A program made the position numbers and the translations under genes. Positions 35,410 to 45,474 of a stretch of 64,000 nucleotides of DNA are shown piece by piece (the stretch's first letter is position 1; each line of letters begins with the position of its first letter). The DNA is from Rhizodiscina lignyota (lineage: Eukaryota; Ascomycota; Dothideomycetes; Aulographales; Rhizodiscinaceae), in assembly GCA_010015805.1 (NCBI GenBank), contig ML978124.1, forward strand, positions 930,001 to 994,000, in the 5' to 3' direction. The notes under the pieces were generated by a model. The model worked only from the letters and a program-made list of their open reading frames with translations. It had not been told where the DNA came from and searched no databases.

Positions 35410-36663
35410 TCAACTCACAACAGCCTCGCCCTTCTCGTCCACCAGATGCTCATCCACCTTCATCGGCCCCTCCCCAACACCCGTCAGAATCACCCGGTTC
35501 ACCCCCGCTGTCAACGTCTCCACCACCGACGCCAGCGCCTTGTCCTCCTTCAACCCAGCCATCTCCTCAGCCGCCTCAACCGCCCTTCCCCTCTCCCCAT
35601 CCCACCCCGCCGCGCCGCCCAACAAGCCCTTGAACGTCCCCGCAACCTCCCTCCCACTCCCCTCCTCGTAATACACCACGCAATTCGGTCCCGCGTCGAA
35701 CGTGTACGCCGCCACCCTCCGCCCCGCCTTCTCGTTGATCCACTCGACCATCCGCACCGCCGCGCGGCTCACATCGTTCATGTAGAAGATCGGCGGCGTC
35801 GTATCAAGACAGCACGCGTGGAAGTTGTTCGAGTCGCGCATCGTGATCTCGGCGAATTTGTCGAAGTCCTTCTTCTCCACCGCCTCCTTCATCTGCCCCA
35901 TCACGCGCGGGACGACGTCTTTCACGCGGTGCTGGAACAGGGCGGAGGTCGTGCACGTCTGCTGCATCCCGCTCGTGCTGCTGACGCCCTTCTTCGCCGC
36001 AGACACCACGAGGATTAAGGCGCGCATGCCCGGCCAGTGCGACGGCGGCGCGACCTGCACGGCCAGGCTGTCAGAGCCGTCGGCCTTCTCGCCCCCCTCC
36101 CATGCGACGTAGCCGCCGAATAAGCTGCGGCATGCGGAGCCGCTGCCCTGGCGCGCAATACGGCTGAGCTCTGTTGGGGAGTGCGGTAGCTGGTACAGCT
36201 GCGCGATCGCGTATACGAGCGCTGCGAAGCCGGCTGCGCTGCTCGCGAGGCCTGCGGCGGTGGGGAAGTTGTTGGCCGTGACGACTTTCAGGGGGTGCTG
36301 GGAGAGTTTGGGGAGGGTGGCGTCTGAGGACTCGAGCTCTGCGCGCATGGAGCGCAGGAGCTTGAGGCATGTTAGTGTGCGGTTGTTGAGCTCTTCGGAC
36401 TGTCCGTTCAAGATGAGAGTGTCGGGGGGTGGGTAGGTCGATGAGCAGGAGGCGGTTGTGTGGGTGCGCAGGTCGGATTGCGAGAGGGTGACGGAGAGGG
36501 ATGAGTTTGTGGGGAGGTTGAGCTTGGGGTCGCGCTTGCCCCAGTATCTGTGGACGTTAGTTGGTATGTAGGCGAGATTTATGGGAATAAGATATTACTT
36601 TACGACTGCGATGTTGACTGGCGCAGTGACGCTGGCGCAATATATTGATTTGTCTTCTGCCAT
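35410..36663 (-). CDS. ERG19: Diphosphomevalonate decarboxylase
   Basis: Two exons, 36663-36599 and 36547-35410, about 400 residues, the usual length. The intron is phase 2 and restores APVNIAVVKYWGKRD, the family N-terminal block. Further signatures are TNSSLSVTLSQ, the GHMP phosphate loop PTAAGLASSAAGFAAL and QGSGSACRSLFGGYV. The enzyme converts mevalonate 5-diphosphate to isopentenyl diphosphate using ATP, the last mevalonate-pathway step feeding ergosterol, dolichol and prenyl groups. Those products serve other genes here: dolichol for GPI10 and prenyl groups for RHO1 and PEX19. The C-terminus ends VDEKGEAVVS; a GTGAGT donor-like string overlaps the last codons, so a small extra 3' exon cannot be excluded. 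The 3' half is very G/C rich. Confidence 0.93.
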
Positions 36664-36929
36664 TGCGTACAATCAAAGAGATATATAAAGCAATGTAAGA
36701 CGCGAGAAGCTGTAGGAGTGTTTTAAGAAGAGAAGATTTTATGAACCTCGAAATTCTTTCATCTGATTGTTGTCGCAATTGAGATGTCGTCCAGGCGGTG
36801 AATCTGGAAAATCTTAAAAAGGCAGGGGACCCCCGTGCGGGAGCAGCCGCCGCTAGCTGTCACGAACAAAAAGTGAAGCTTTGAAGGACTTCAATATTCA
36901 GCACTGGACAAATCTGCACGCACTCACTC

Positions 36930-37796
36930 ATGTCGTGGTTCTGGAAATCCCCGTCACCACCATCCGAAACGAGCTCAAGCACAACAACGGAGGCGGCGAA
37001 ATGCCCCGTCGACCACAAAGCGCGCGCCGCATGGCTCGAGCAAGCTAGATCCGAACCTCCGCCATCCCATCCTCCCATATCAAGCACCACACAAGGCTGC
37101 GACTCCTCCCAAATAGACCAATCGCCCTCTCCTCATCCTTCTCTCGCCGCCGCGCCACTCCCCCTCGGCACGACCCGCGAAGTTTCCACAATCCCGCGCG
37201 CTTCTACCATCCCATCCATCACCCCATCATCCACCACCCCATCTCCACCCGCACCCACCCAATGCCCCGCGAATAGCGAGTCCGACACCCCGGCCGACGC
37301 CGCGACCGGAAACTGGATCTACCCCTCAGAGCGCATGTTCTTCGACGCCATGAAGCGCAAGAACTTCGACCCGCGCGCCGCCGACATGCGCTCCATCGTG
37401 CCGATCCACAACGCCGTCAACGAGCGCGCGTGGGCCGAGATCAAGGCGTGGGAGCGCGACCAGGGCGGCGAGTCGTGCGGCGGGCCGAAGCTGGTTTCGT
37501 TCAAAGGATTGGGCTCGCCCGAGGGCGACAGCGATGGCGTCTTGGGCGCGCTGTTTGCGCAGAATCTGACGCCGCGGGCGAGGTGGAATGTGCTGATGGG
37601 CGCGAGGGCGCCGTTCGATCGGCATGACTGGGTGGTGGATCGGTGTGGGACGAAGGTGGAGTATGTGATTGATTTCTATGCGGGGAAGAACGAGGGGAGG
37701 GAGGGGAAGGCGCTGAATTTCTATTTGGATGTCAGGCCGAAGCTGAATTCGTGGGAGGGGGCGAGGATGAGGGCGTCGAGAGTGGTTGGGCTGTAG
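36930..37796 (+). CDS. Holocytochrome c-type synthase (cytochrome c or c1 heme lyase)
   Basis: A single exon of 288 residues. Two CP-type heme-regulatory motifs are visible: KCPVDH near residue 24 and QCPANS near residue 112. The conserved catalytic region starts at GNWIYPSERMFFDAMKRK and includes the block ARAPFDRHDWVVDRCG, whose His is the family heme-ligand candidate, and ends with VEYVIDFY and the VRPKLNSWEGA block. The enzyme attaches heme covalently to CxxCH of apocytochrome c or c1 in the mitochondrial intermembrane space. Whether this is the Cyc3 (cytochrome c) or Cyt2 (cytochrome c1) type cannot be decided by eye. The Ser/Pro-rich linker between the CP motifs is longer than in yeast. 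It diverges from ERG19 with a 266-bp spacer. Confidence 0.93.
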   Translation: MSWFWKSPSPPSETSSSTTTEAAKCPVDHKARAAWLEQARSEPPPSHPPISSTTQGCDSSQIDQSPSPHPSLAAAPLPLGTTREVSTIPRASTIPSITPSSTTPSPPAPTQCPANSESDTPADAATGNWIYPSERMFFDAMKRKNFDPRAADMRSIVPIHNAVNERAWAEIKAWERDQGGESCGGPKLVSFKGLGSPEGDSDGVLGALFAQNLTPRARWNVLMGARAPFDRHDWVVDRCGTKVEYVIDFYAGKNEGREGKALNFYLDVRPKLNSWEGARMRASRVVGL

Positions 37797-38431
37797 AGAG
37801 CGTAAGGAGACTCGGAACTGGTTTCGAGCTCATGGGCAGGATCAGCAGAACTGGCCGACTCTAGCTATGCAAGAGGGAGAATACACTGAGCCTGACTACG
37901 AGCTACACCTTCTGAAGGACAAGCCGGATAGATCTGAATGGGTTCGCGGTCGATCGGAGTCTGGTCAAGCTACCTCCGCCAACACAGTCAACTGCAGAAT
38001 ACTGGATGCAAGGTAGAGTGTAATTGTTTCGACTGAACGGAATTGCCAGTTTAAGATTGGCTGTAAAGAGGTCGGCCATGTACATCATTTGTGACAATAG
38101 CTTTGTATGATATCCACTCCAAACGAAACACATCTTGATCGCAAATAGGAGCCGAACCGGCTTCAATATAGAGGCTAAATGAATGGACACTACGGACTCT
38201 ACATGAAGCTATGTACGAGGAGGAAGCGGTGTGGAATCGTAAATTGTTACTTCTCGATGGTCAAACGGATAGGAATAGGTTCGTGATTGAGCAGAGTTTA
38301 GGTGAGTCACTATAGTCAATAGTCATTTGTAGATGGTTTAAACATAGGGTTAAGTGTATTTGTTTCGATATAGAGGAGTCCCTGTGGCTTACATTTACCT
38401 ATAGTTACCTAACCTGCACCTTTTATACACT

Positions 38432-38593
38432 TGGACAAGCTGTAACGCCAAAGGTCAGCAAGAGTATGTCTGAGAGCTTAATTCCAATCTGGAGTGTCTG
38501 GAGTAATGTTGTACCATTGAAAATCTTATACATCTTCTTCGTTATGGCGCCTATGCACCATAGCTATTCAGTGTCTTGAAAACTTTGGCCAAC
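38432..38593 (+). repeat. Dispersed diverged repeat, copy A
   Basis: Begins GGACAAGCTGTAACGCCAAA and ends near CAGTGTCTTGAA followed by TTGGCCAAC. The same landmarks in the same order occur at 44900-45088. Several differences are C/T or G/A, for example GGACAAGC here against GGATAAGT there. Confidence 0.6.
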
Positions 38594-38634
38594 TTATTTC
38601 TCACCTTAAAGGCACGAAAGTTCGGGGCAAAGCA

Positions 38635-38678
38635 ACCTAAGCTTGGGTGCCTAGCTACCTAAGCCTAGGTGCGGAGCT
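38635..38678. repeat. 22-bp tandem duplication, two diverged units
   Basis: Units at 38635-38656 and 38657-38678 both begin ACCTAAGC and end AGCT, matching at 18 of 22 positions. It lies about 170 bp upstream of the chosen start of the next gene. Confidence 0.65.
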
Positions 38679-38846
38679 GGTTGAAATTTTGCCCCGCTTT
38701 TGGACCGAATGCCCCTCGTCACGCGTTCCAAAAGAGGTAAGTACGCGCCGCGTCTCTTTTGCGGCTCTCATCGCCTCAACGTCAACGTCAACGATCTCAT
38801 CCATCACGTCCACATTCGCGTCTTTTACGCGCCATTCATTCCCACA

Positions 38847-39632
38847 ATGCTCGCGACATACCCATCATCGTCGCCAGTCACGTACTACGATAGTTACCAG
38901 CACTACATCCCGTCGCGCTCGTCTCCGCTGTCGCCGCGCTCCGCAAATGCGCGTACCTACCCGCCGCAATACGTCCATCCATCCTGCGACGAGAACGGTA
39001 CGATGCCAAAGATCCCACCAAGTTCACCATCGAAAACGCGAAAACGCTCAGAGTTGCCCTTCTCAAAGCGGCCGATAAAAGCGAACCCGATGCTCCAGCG
39101 ACAGAAAGCACCTGAGGCGCGAGAGCAGAGACGGAAGATGTTCCTGCAGAAAGTGTCGCGCGACAGAGATGATCAGAGGTTCTCGGAGAGAGGAGAGCAG
39201 TTGCTGAGACTCGACTTTAAGTCTGAACGGCGGCGTTGGGAGGACGAGAAGGCGAGAAGCGCGCCGAACTTCTTCACGGACGCGTTGGAGGAGGAAGATG
39301 AGGGTCCGGTGTTGAGTCAAACCTCCACGACATTCCCGCGGATATCTCAGGTCAGCGACATGAGTATGGGCGAGAGCAGCGTAGATGAACAACAAGAGGC
39401 AGAGCTACTTAGAAGACAAGAGGACGAAGAGATGGACGAATTGCTTGCTCGGATGGATGGAGAGAAGACACAGCATTCTTCTCGGTACGGCAGCGATGAT
39501 GAAGAATACGAGGACATCTTCATGGGGCTGGTTGGCCAGGAACAGCCAAGAATAGGTGGCCGCAATAATGTGCAAGAAGAGCATGATTTTGTCATGGTCC
39601 CCAAGGGAGAAGAGATGGACATGTCAGATTAA
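38847..39632 (+). CDS. Conserved-looking hypothetical protein, acidic C-terminus
   Basis: A single exon of 261 residues from the ATG at 38847 (MLATYPSSSP). The frame is also open upstream to an ATG at 38709, but the later ATG has the better context and starts the more regular sequence. The N-terminal 80 residues are Ser/Pro/Tyr rich. A basic, helical middle region follows (APEAREQRRKMFLQKVSRDR and DFKSERRRWEDEKARS). The C-terminal 100 residues are acidic with short helices (EELLRRQEDEEMDELLARM-like) and the motif DDEEYEDIFMGLVGQE. No enzymatic domain is recognised. The basic helix plus acidic tail suggests a protein- or nucleic-acid-binding adaptor, which is only a guess. It converges on PEX19 with a 196-bp gap. 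Confidence 0.7.
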   Translation: MLATYPSSSPVTYYDSYQHYIPSRSSPLSPRSANARTYPPQYVHPSCDENGTMPKIPPSSPSKTRKRSELPFSKRPIKANPMLQRQKAPEAREQRRKMFLQKVSRDRDDQRFSERGEQLLRLDFKSERRRWEDEKARSAPNFFTDALEEEDEGPVLSQTSTTFPRISQVSDMSMGESSVDEQQEAELLRRQEDEEMDELLARMDGEKTQHSSRYGSDDEEYEDIFMGLVGQEQPRIGGRNNVQEEHDFVMVPKGEEMDMSD

Positions 39633-39828
39633 GGACTCGTCATGATTCTGTAATTCGTACATACGGTGGAAGCTACAGGCGGCGTTTCATACATCGAATG
39701 GGTCGCAAGATATGGATATGGCGTCTGAGTGACTTATGGCGTTCTGTGGGGGACTATACCGTTTCACAAGCTACGCGCAAGTAATGCGTAGATCGGAAAT
39801 CGGATCTTGTTCCAAAACGAAAATGGTA

Positions 39829-40911
39829 TCATTGTGTAGGACAACCAGCATCCAATTCTCCCAACGCCTCTTGTGCAGCGCTCATGTCTCCAACCAAATC
39901 CGCAGGCGGGGATCCTGCAGCTTGCATCTGCTCTCGAAATCAGTGCATGTTCATCGTGGCAACTTTCCTCACTCCTCACCTTTTGCATCCGCTCTACTAT
40001 ATATTCACGATCCTTTGTGTTGCTATCACTGTAGGTCTTCTCCTCAAAGCGCGCGACAATCTCCCTGACCAATGTCTGCTGCTCGTCATACCTTTGCAAG
40101 TCGTCTTTCGGTGTCTTCTCCCGGTTCTTCTCCATCCATGCCGGGAACTTGTCGTCCAGCTCTTTCATCGGCTCGTAGAGGATCTCCTTGTTCGTCAACT
40201 GTTCCATCATGCCCATGAGCATCTTGCTGAAATCCTCATCGCCACCCTCCCCACCAAACCCGCCCTTCTCCATCTCTTTCAGCATCTGCGCGAGCATATC
40301 GTCTTCCGAAGAACTAGCCGCGGCATTAGTGGCAGTTTCGGAGGATGTCTGCATGCGCTCCATGGTACGGCGTATGGCGTCTTGAAAGTTTTCGTCGGGC
40401 TTGCCGTCTTTCTTGCTCTCTCCTGGCGCGGCAGACGTGCTACCCTCTATGCCCGCTGTAGCGCCTGACGCGGCAGCGGCTGCCAGTGTAGGGTCGACCT
40501 GGTCTGCTGCCTCTGCAGCTGCACCCCCTAGTTCCTTGACAAGCTTCTCGAACTCTTTCTGCATCTCTGGCGAATTGTTGAGTTCACCGAGGAGGTCGGC
40601 CATGCCATCTTGGAGTTGGCGGGCAAAGTCATCTTCAGGAGATGCGCCGGTGGCAGGATCACTCGAGGAGGGTATGGTGCCAGATGTCGTCGGCGGCCGT
40701 CCCGGTCCTGACGCTGCTGGCGTCGGCTCTTTCGTGTCTAGCTTGAGGGCGGAGAATTCGTCTAGGACATCTGTTTCTGACTGTCAGTTCTACATACGTC
40801 ACTTGACATGAGTAAACAGAAGAGGGGGAGCGGACCGTCGAGCTCGTCCAAATCGTCCTCCTCGGGGTCAGGCGCGGTGTCAACATGGTCTGCCTTCTTC
40901 TCTTCCGCCAT
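39829..40911 (-). CDS. PEX19: Peroxisomal membrane protein receptor Pex19
   Basis: Three exons, 40911-40836, 40770-39980 and 39927-39829, about 321 residues. The acidic N-terminus (EEDDLDELDDVLDEFSALKL) is the Pex3-binding region. The central helices include the family blocks DDMLAQMLKEME and EPMKELDDKFPAWMEKN, followed by the RYDEQQTLVREIVARFE helix of the cargo-binding domain. The last exon (32 codons plus stop) ends GELDAGCPTQ, a CaaX farnesylation box, as expected for Pex19. The protein chaperones newly made peroxisomal membrane proteins in the cytosol and delivers them to Pex3. The donor of intron 1 is GTCCGC, weak, but the junction DELD-DVLDEF is convincing. Diverges from UBC9. Confidence 0.93.
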
Positions 40912-41351
40912 ATTGGTCTGAATATGCGAATATAAAAGAGCGACTGCACATAGGAGTAGGATATAGGTAGAGGATGGGATTGCGAAAACTCCGCCAAACC
41001 AGATGAGCCGCCGAGCAAATAGAGGGGCGCGTCATGCGAGTGTTTGGGGGCCCTTGCACCGAGGCTAGCGGGGCACTCAGCCGGAGCGTGTGCAGATTCC
41101 AGGCGCCTTCCGCTGCCCGGCGATCCCTGCAGGCCCAGCTATCAGATGCTGCGTGAGGCGCTGGAGAGCCTTTGACATCAACTTCACTCGCGCCGCGCTC
41201 GCCTCCAAGCACTCTACAACACGTTCATTCGCTGCGTAGCGCATCCCATCGCGGTCGCGTGACCTTGTTTATTCAGCCTTAAGTACTTCCGCCACACTTC
41301 CTCCTCTCTCCTTCAACAAACCTCGAGTACCGCCAAACACTCTCATTCAAG
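40912..41351. promoter_or_regulatory. Divergent promoter region of PEX19 and UBC9
   Basis: A 440-bp divergent spacer with a pyrimidine-rich tract just before the UBC9 ATG (about 41275-41340). No gene seen. Confidence 0.45.
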
Positions 41352-41946
41352 ATGTCGATGCTCTGTCAAGCAAGGCTGCAGGAGGAGAGGTGAGTGATAA
41401 CACACATCGCAACAAGGAAACAACGTAACAGTCTTATCAGGAAGCAGTGGCGCAAAGACCATCCTTTCGGCTTCTTCGCAAAGCCCGTTCGCAATTCGCA
41501 GGGCGTGCTGGATCTGAAGAAGTGGGAATGCGGCGTCCCCGGCAAAGACAAGACTCTCTGGGAAGGCGGCCTCTTCAAACTCGAAGTAACATTCCCCGAT
41601 GGTAAGGCTCTCCGCAAATGCGATCTTCATCTCGTCCCACGCGACTAATAGCTCATTGGCGCCAACAGAGTACCCAACAAAGCCTCCGAAGTGCAAGTTC
41701 GTGCCGCCCCTCTTCCACCCGAACGTCTACCCCTCCGGTACCGTGTGCCTCTCAATCCTCAACGAGGAGGAAGGCTGGAAGCCGGCCATCACGATCAAGG
41801 AGATATTGATAGGTATCCAGAGCCTGCTGAACGAGCCGAACCCGGAGTCGCCTGCGCAGGCTGAGGCGTACAATCTGTTCAAGAAGGATCGCTCGGCGTA
41901 CGAGCGCAAGGTGAAGCACATTGTCAGGGAGAATCCTGCACCATGA
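41352..41946 (+). CDS. UBC9: SUMO-conjugating enzyme E2 Ubc9
   Basis: Three exons, 41352-41389, 41441-41601 and 41669-41946, give 158 residues, the family's length. The start is [20 protein letters not shown]. The UBC fold contains the [15 protein letters not shown] active-site block with catalytic Cys93, exactly at the position in yeast and human Ubc9, and the Ubc9 insertion [12 protein letters not shown]. Intron 2 carries a clear branch-site string CGACTAATA ahead of its acceptor. Ubc9 is the only SUMO E2 and transfers SUMO to lysines in psi-K-x-E motifs in nuclear and cytosolic proteins. Four such motifs in tandem end the Asr1-like protein at 62.1 kb in this same window. Confidence 0.97.
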
Positions 41947-42592
41947 GCTCGGAATTGAAAAGGCATAATGAAAAACCGAGTCCCTGGGGTGGGCGAATTG
42001 GCTCATGACACGGTGTTTCGGAGTGTGGGGAGGGTGGCATTTAGGACTGCGAAGAGGGCAGGCTGAGAACAGTGGAGTTCGATTGTCATGGGGAGGCGTT
42101 ATGATTTGGCATATGCGGGGCATCAAACGAATGATGATACGGATATGAGTGAATGGCTTCTGCATGGCGATTTGGAGTTTACACAGAAGACTTAGCTCCG
42201 GTGTGCAATTTCGTCGACCATGGCTTGCCTGTGAAGGCAGCGCTGCCGGTTCTCTCGATTCTGTCTATGATACACTAGATGGCGCCATCATGATTGCACG
42301 AAGCTCTTCAAACTTCCAAAACTTCCACACCGGTTTCACTACACAACGGGCGGTTGCCGCACCGTACCAATTCGTTGCTGTGCAAGGTTCACGTCCGCAC
42401 ATTTGTCTTGAATTTTTCTTTTGCAATGGCCGACTCTTGTTTTCCTTCAGAGGCGATCGGAAGCCCAGACTCCACTAAAAGTACAATGCCTCTCTTAACC
42501 TTTGCTTCAACACCATTTTGTTTTGAAATTCAAGAGTCCACTATTCCGAAAACCGGCACCATCGAATGTCTCCAAGCTTCAGCGCTGCTCCT
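41947..42592. other. Convergent 3' spacer, no gene seen
   Basis: About 650 bp between UBC9 and PAB2, which converge. Only short incidental frames are present. Confidence 0.45.
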
Positions 42593-42736
42593 TCAGTACG
42601 GTGCATAACCGCGGCCGCGACCACGATAGCCTCCACGGTAGCCGCCGCCTCGTGGAGGGTACGGCGGCGCTCCATAGCCCCCGCGATAACCACCTCCTCC
42701 TCTGCCACCTCGCATTGGTGGTCCACCGCCACCACG

Positions 42737-42769
<33 letters not shown>

Positions 42770-43635
42770 AGCACCACCACCGCGGCCACCTCTCGCCATT
42801 CCTGGAAGATTCGTACGTTTCGGGACAACCTGCGGGGTGATTAGATTGGGGAATAAGTAGGGGTATAAGGACAGCTAACCTTGAGGGCGCGGCCTCGGAA
42901 GGTGCTCTCGTTGAGGACCAGCGCCTGAGCAACAAGACTCGGCTCTGTGAACTCCACGTACGCGTACCTGCGTCAACACGCTCATATTAGCGTCTGTTCG
43001 GGCCACCTCTTGACTTTTGCCAGGTAGCGAGAAGAATCATATGTGTGTAACAGATAGCAAAACATGGTCACGGTAGCAGCGGTGATTGGGCTCGTTGAAG
43101 TTCGTTCCGAACCAACTCTTGAAACATTTCACACAATGTGGCGCGCGCTCTTGGATGGAAATTGTGCGTGCATCTTTCAATGTACTGACCCCTTGGGATG
43201 TCCCGTGAACTTGTCCAGCAGGATGGTGACCCTGTTGATGCTGCCGCACGTGCGGAAGTGGTTCTGGATCTCCTCCGGCGACGCGCCGTAGTCGACGTTG
43301 CCCACGAACACGCTGCGCGCATCGATATCTTCCTTGTTCTCGCGGAGGTCGTGGGTCTGCTGGTCCAGCTCGGTCTGCATCTCGCGCAGCTTCGCCGCCT
43401 CAGCCTCCATCTCGGATACGCGCTTCTTCATCGCGGCGATTTCTTCCTGTTGATAGTAAAACGGGTTCCTGTTAGCGAGGATGCTTGGTGTTCCTTACAG
43501 CCTAGCCTTGCGAAACGAGCGAGGCCCAGTAGGCGCGTTGGCGATTGTTCGTACCTCATCGCGATCATCCTCAACGGGTTCTGCATTGCCACCCGCAGCA
43601 GGCACGGGTTCAGGGTGAGTATCGATATCCGACAT
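42593..43635 (-). CDS. PAB2: Nuclear poly(A)-binding protein Pab2/PABPN1 type
   Basis: Four exons, 43635-43555, 43446-43190, 42967-42880 and 42829-42593, about 220 residues. An acidic N-terminus is followed by a coiled coil (about residues 28-62, [19 protein letters not shown]) and one RRM with RNP2 VFVGNV (73-78) and RNP1 KGYAYVEF (112-119), the latter rebuilt across intron 2. The tail is Gly/Arg rich with several RGG and a run of glycines encoded by a GCC/GCG-type repeat on the plus strand around 42735-42785, followed by GRGRGYAPY. Coiled coil, single RRM and RGG tail in that order define PABPN1/Pab2, which binds poly(A) in the nucleus and influences polyadenylation and exosome decay. The RGG tail is a likely arginine-methylation target. 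Confidence 0.93.
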
Positions 43636-44108
43636 CGCGTCTGTCTGAGCTCTTGTCACCTCCTCGATTCAAGGTGCAGCGAATCCTGGTGTCCGCAGTC
43701 GACAAAATTGAAGTTCAAGAAGTTGTGTGTAGTTGCTGAAGAAAAAAGAGGGGGGAAACATGAAACGGAAAAGTAGGGTGGCTCCGCGGCTGCGCGTTAT
43801 GTGTTAATGATGGCGGACGCGAGTGAAGCTCTTGTGAAAGAGCTTAGCCTTGGTGAAGAAGAGCCGCATGGCGTATTTTCCGGAGTTTCTCCGGCGAAGC
43901 GCTAAGGGTCCGAGCACGTGGCTCTCGAGGAGTCGTCGTCACCTGCACCTGCAGTTCCCCTGCCAAGTTCCAAGTTCCAATATCGGATTGCTACAAAAGC
44001 AAAGGCACTCGTCCATAGTTTGTTTGAGCGATTGAACCTTTTCAGTCCCCACTCGATGTTATATATCTCTGCTTTGATGTCCTCCTGCTTCTCCTAAGCC
44101 CAAAAACC
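43636..44108. promoter_or_regulatory. Divergent promoter region of PAB2 and the proton channel
   Basis: A 473-bp divergent spacer. A TATATATC string at 44060-44067 lies about 45 bp upstream of the channel's ATG. No gene seen. Confidence 0.4.
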
Positions 44109-44879
44109 ATGTCCGAACAGCAACCACTTCTCGAGTCGGCGCATCATGAGCTCAAACCTCCAAAGACATTCTCCCACTGGCTGAATCCTGCCACCAAATA
44201 CGTTGGCGGAACTCGCCATCAAGTCCAGAGATTTCTCACCTCGAAATATGGCCATTACTCTGTTCTAGTTCTCGTCACCCTAGACGTCTCTTGCATCTTT
44301 GCCGGTACTGCTCGACTCCTCTCATTTGTTACTCTCAATTGGTCGCGAAGAAATCCACAGATTAGTTACTTGAAACATGAATTGAGCGTTCGTCTTCTGC
44401 AGATTTCGTGATAAACCTCCATACTTGCTCCAGCAAGCATATCGGCAAAGGCTTCGAGGACGCCCTCAATGTCCTCGGCATCGTCAGTCTTGTCTTCTCG
44501 TGCCTCTTCATGGTAGAATTGCTGGCCTCGATATGGGCATTTGGCAAGGAGTAAGTTTGTCTCGCACAATGCTGATATACCTCATGTACTTGTCGCTGCC
44601 ATTCTGATTCGTTGCAGTTATCTTCGCTCTTGGTTCCACATTTTCGATGCTGTTGTCATTATAGTCGGCTTTGTCGTCGACGTTCTGCTCCACGGCGTGC
44701 TCGAGGAAATCGCCTCGCTGGTCGTGGTGCTGCGTCTGTGGCGTGTGTTCAAGATTATTGAAGAGCTCTCGGCTGGAGCGCAAGAGCAGATGGAGGGCTT
44801 GGAGGAACGCGTCGAAGTACTTGAGGATGAGAAGAGGAACTTGGAGATGAGGATAAGGGAGTTGGAGAGGCGTTCTTGA
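44109..44879 (+). CDS. Voltage-gated proton channel, Hv1/VSD type
   Basis: Three exons, 44109-44304, 44403-44550 and 44618-44879, give 201 residues. It is a stand-alone voltage-sensor domain. S1 (about residues 50-68) carries Asp59 and Asp66 at the spacing of human D112 and E119. S2 carries Glu104, equivalent to E153. S3 reads WFHIFDAVVIIVGFVVD with Asp125 and Asp136, equivalent to D174 and D185. S4 reads VVVLRLWRVFKIIEE, the Hv1 RxWRxxR motif with the third arginine replaced by Lys160. A C-terminal coiled coil of about 30 residues (from EQMEGLEERVEVL) fits dimerisation. Such channels export protons across the plasma membrane on depolarisation; fungal members are known. The selectivity Asp in S1 is present, so proton conduction is expected. 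The protein is compact, with a short N-terminus. Confidence 0.9.
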
Positions 44880-44899
44880 GTGTGGCAATACCTAGCTGC

Positions 44900-45088
44900 C
44901 GGATAAGTTGTAACGCCAAAGGGCAAGTACCTCTTGCTCTTCAAGGCAATCGGGACTATCTCTGAAAGCCTCGTTCTACGCTCCTTGGAATGTACAGAAC
45001 AACAGCACCCTGTTGAATGACTTGTACTCTTAATGGCAGTGGATGCAATGCACCATGACGGGCCAGTGTCTTGAACGCCGTGGCCAAC
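44900..45088 (+). repeat. Dispersed diverged repeat, copy B
   Basis: Begins GGATAAGTTGTAACGCCAAA and contains CTGAAAGCC, ATGCACCATG, CAGTGTCTTGAA and GTGGCCAAC, which recur in the same order in copy A at 38432-38593. Overall similarity is moderate, with small gaps. Confidence 0.6.
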
Positions 45089-45307
45089 ATTTTCGGTACC
45101 CTCGAGGCTGGGAAGGCACTGATGTGTGGAGATCTAATGCAATTGGTGTTGCTTTTCTGTGGAGTATTTCAACTGTAATACTTGTGCCTTACACATACCT
45201 ATTTCTTCCCCGATTTCAGATACCAATCTCATCCACATGAGATCTTAAATTTGGAAGTCTTTGAAGACCACAACTCCATTTGCTCCAGTATATATCACCT
45301 TTCGAAG

Positions 45308-45415
45308 TCCTCTCTATTCGGGCGAAGGTGCACTAGCAATCAAGCATCCCATTGATTCAGTACGGGATCTAGTCGAAAGAATTAGGCAAAAACTTGAAAT
45401 TTTGGGTATCTGCGG
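45308..45415. repeat. Diverged direct duplication, unit 1
   Basis: Runs from TCCTCTCTATTCGG through GAGTTGATT-like CATTGATTCAG to GGTATCTGCG. It aligns over its whole length with 45475-45578, mostly separated by G/A and C/T changes. Confidence 0.6.
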
Positions 45416-45474
45416 TGCATCCTGTTCCAAGGCGATCCCGCCATGTATACAAAGATAGCTCAACAATCCCAGTT

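Larger units (their letters stand above)
37797..38846. other. A/T-richer spacer with repeats, no gene seen
   Basis: About 1.05 kb between two plus-strand genes. It contains one copy of a dispersed repeat that recurs near 44.9 kb and a 22-bp tandem duplication (both listed). It also holds the promoter of the next gene. Confidence 0.45.

Noticed and set aside
44900-45100. Part of the 45-kb repeat as an extra exon of the proton channel
   Set aside because: The channel frame ends cleanly at 44879 after a complete coiled coil, and the repeat recurs at 38 kb away from any channel gene.
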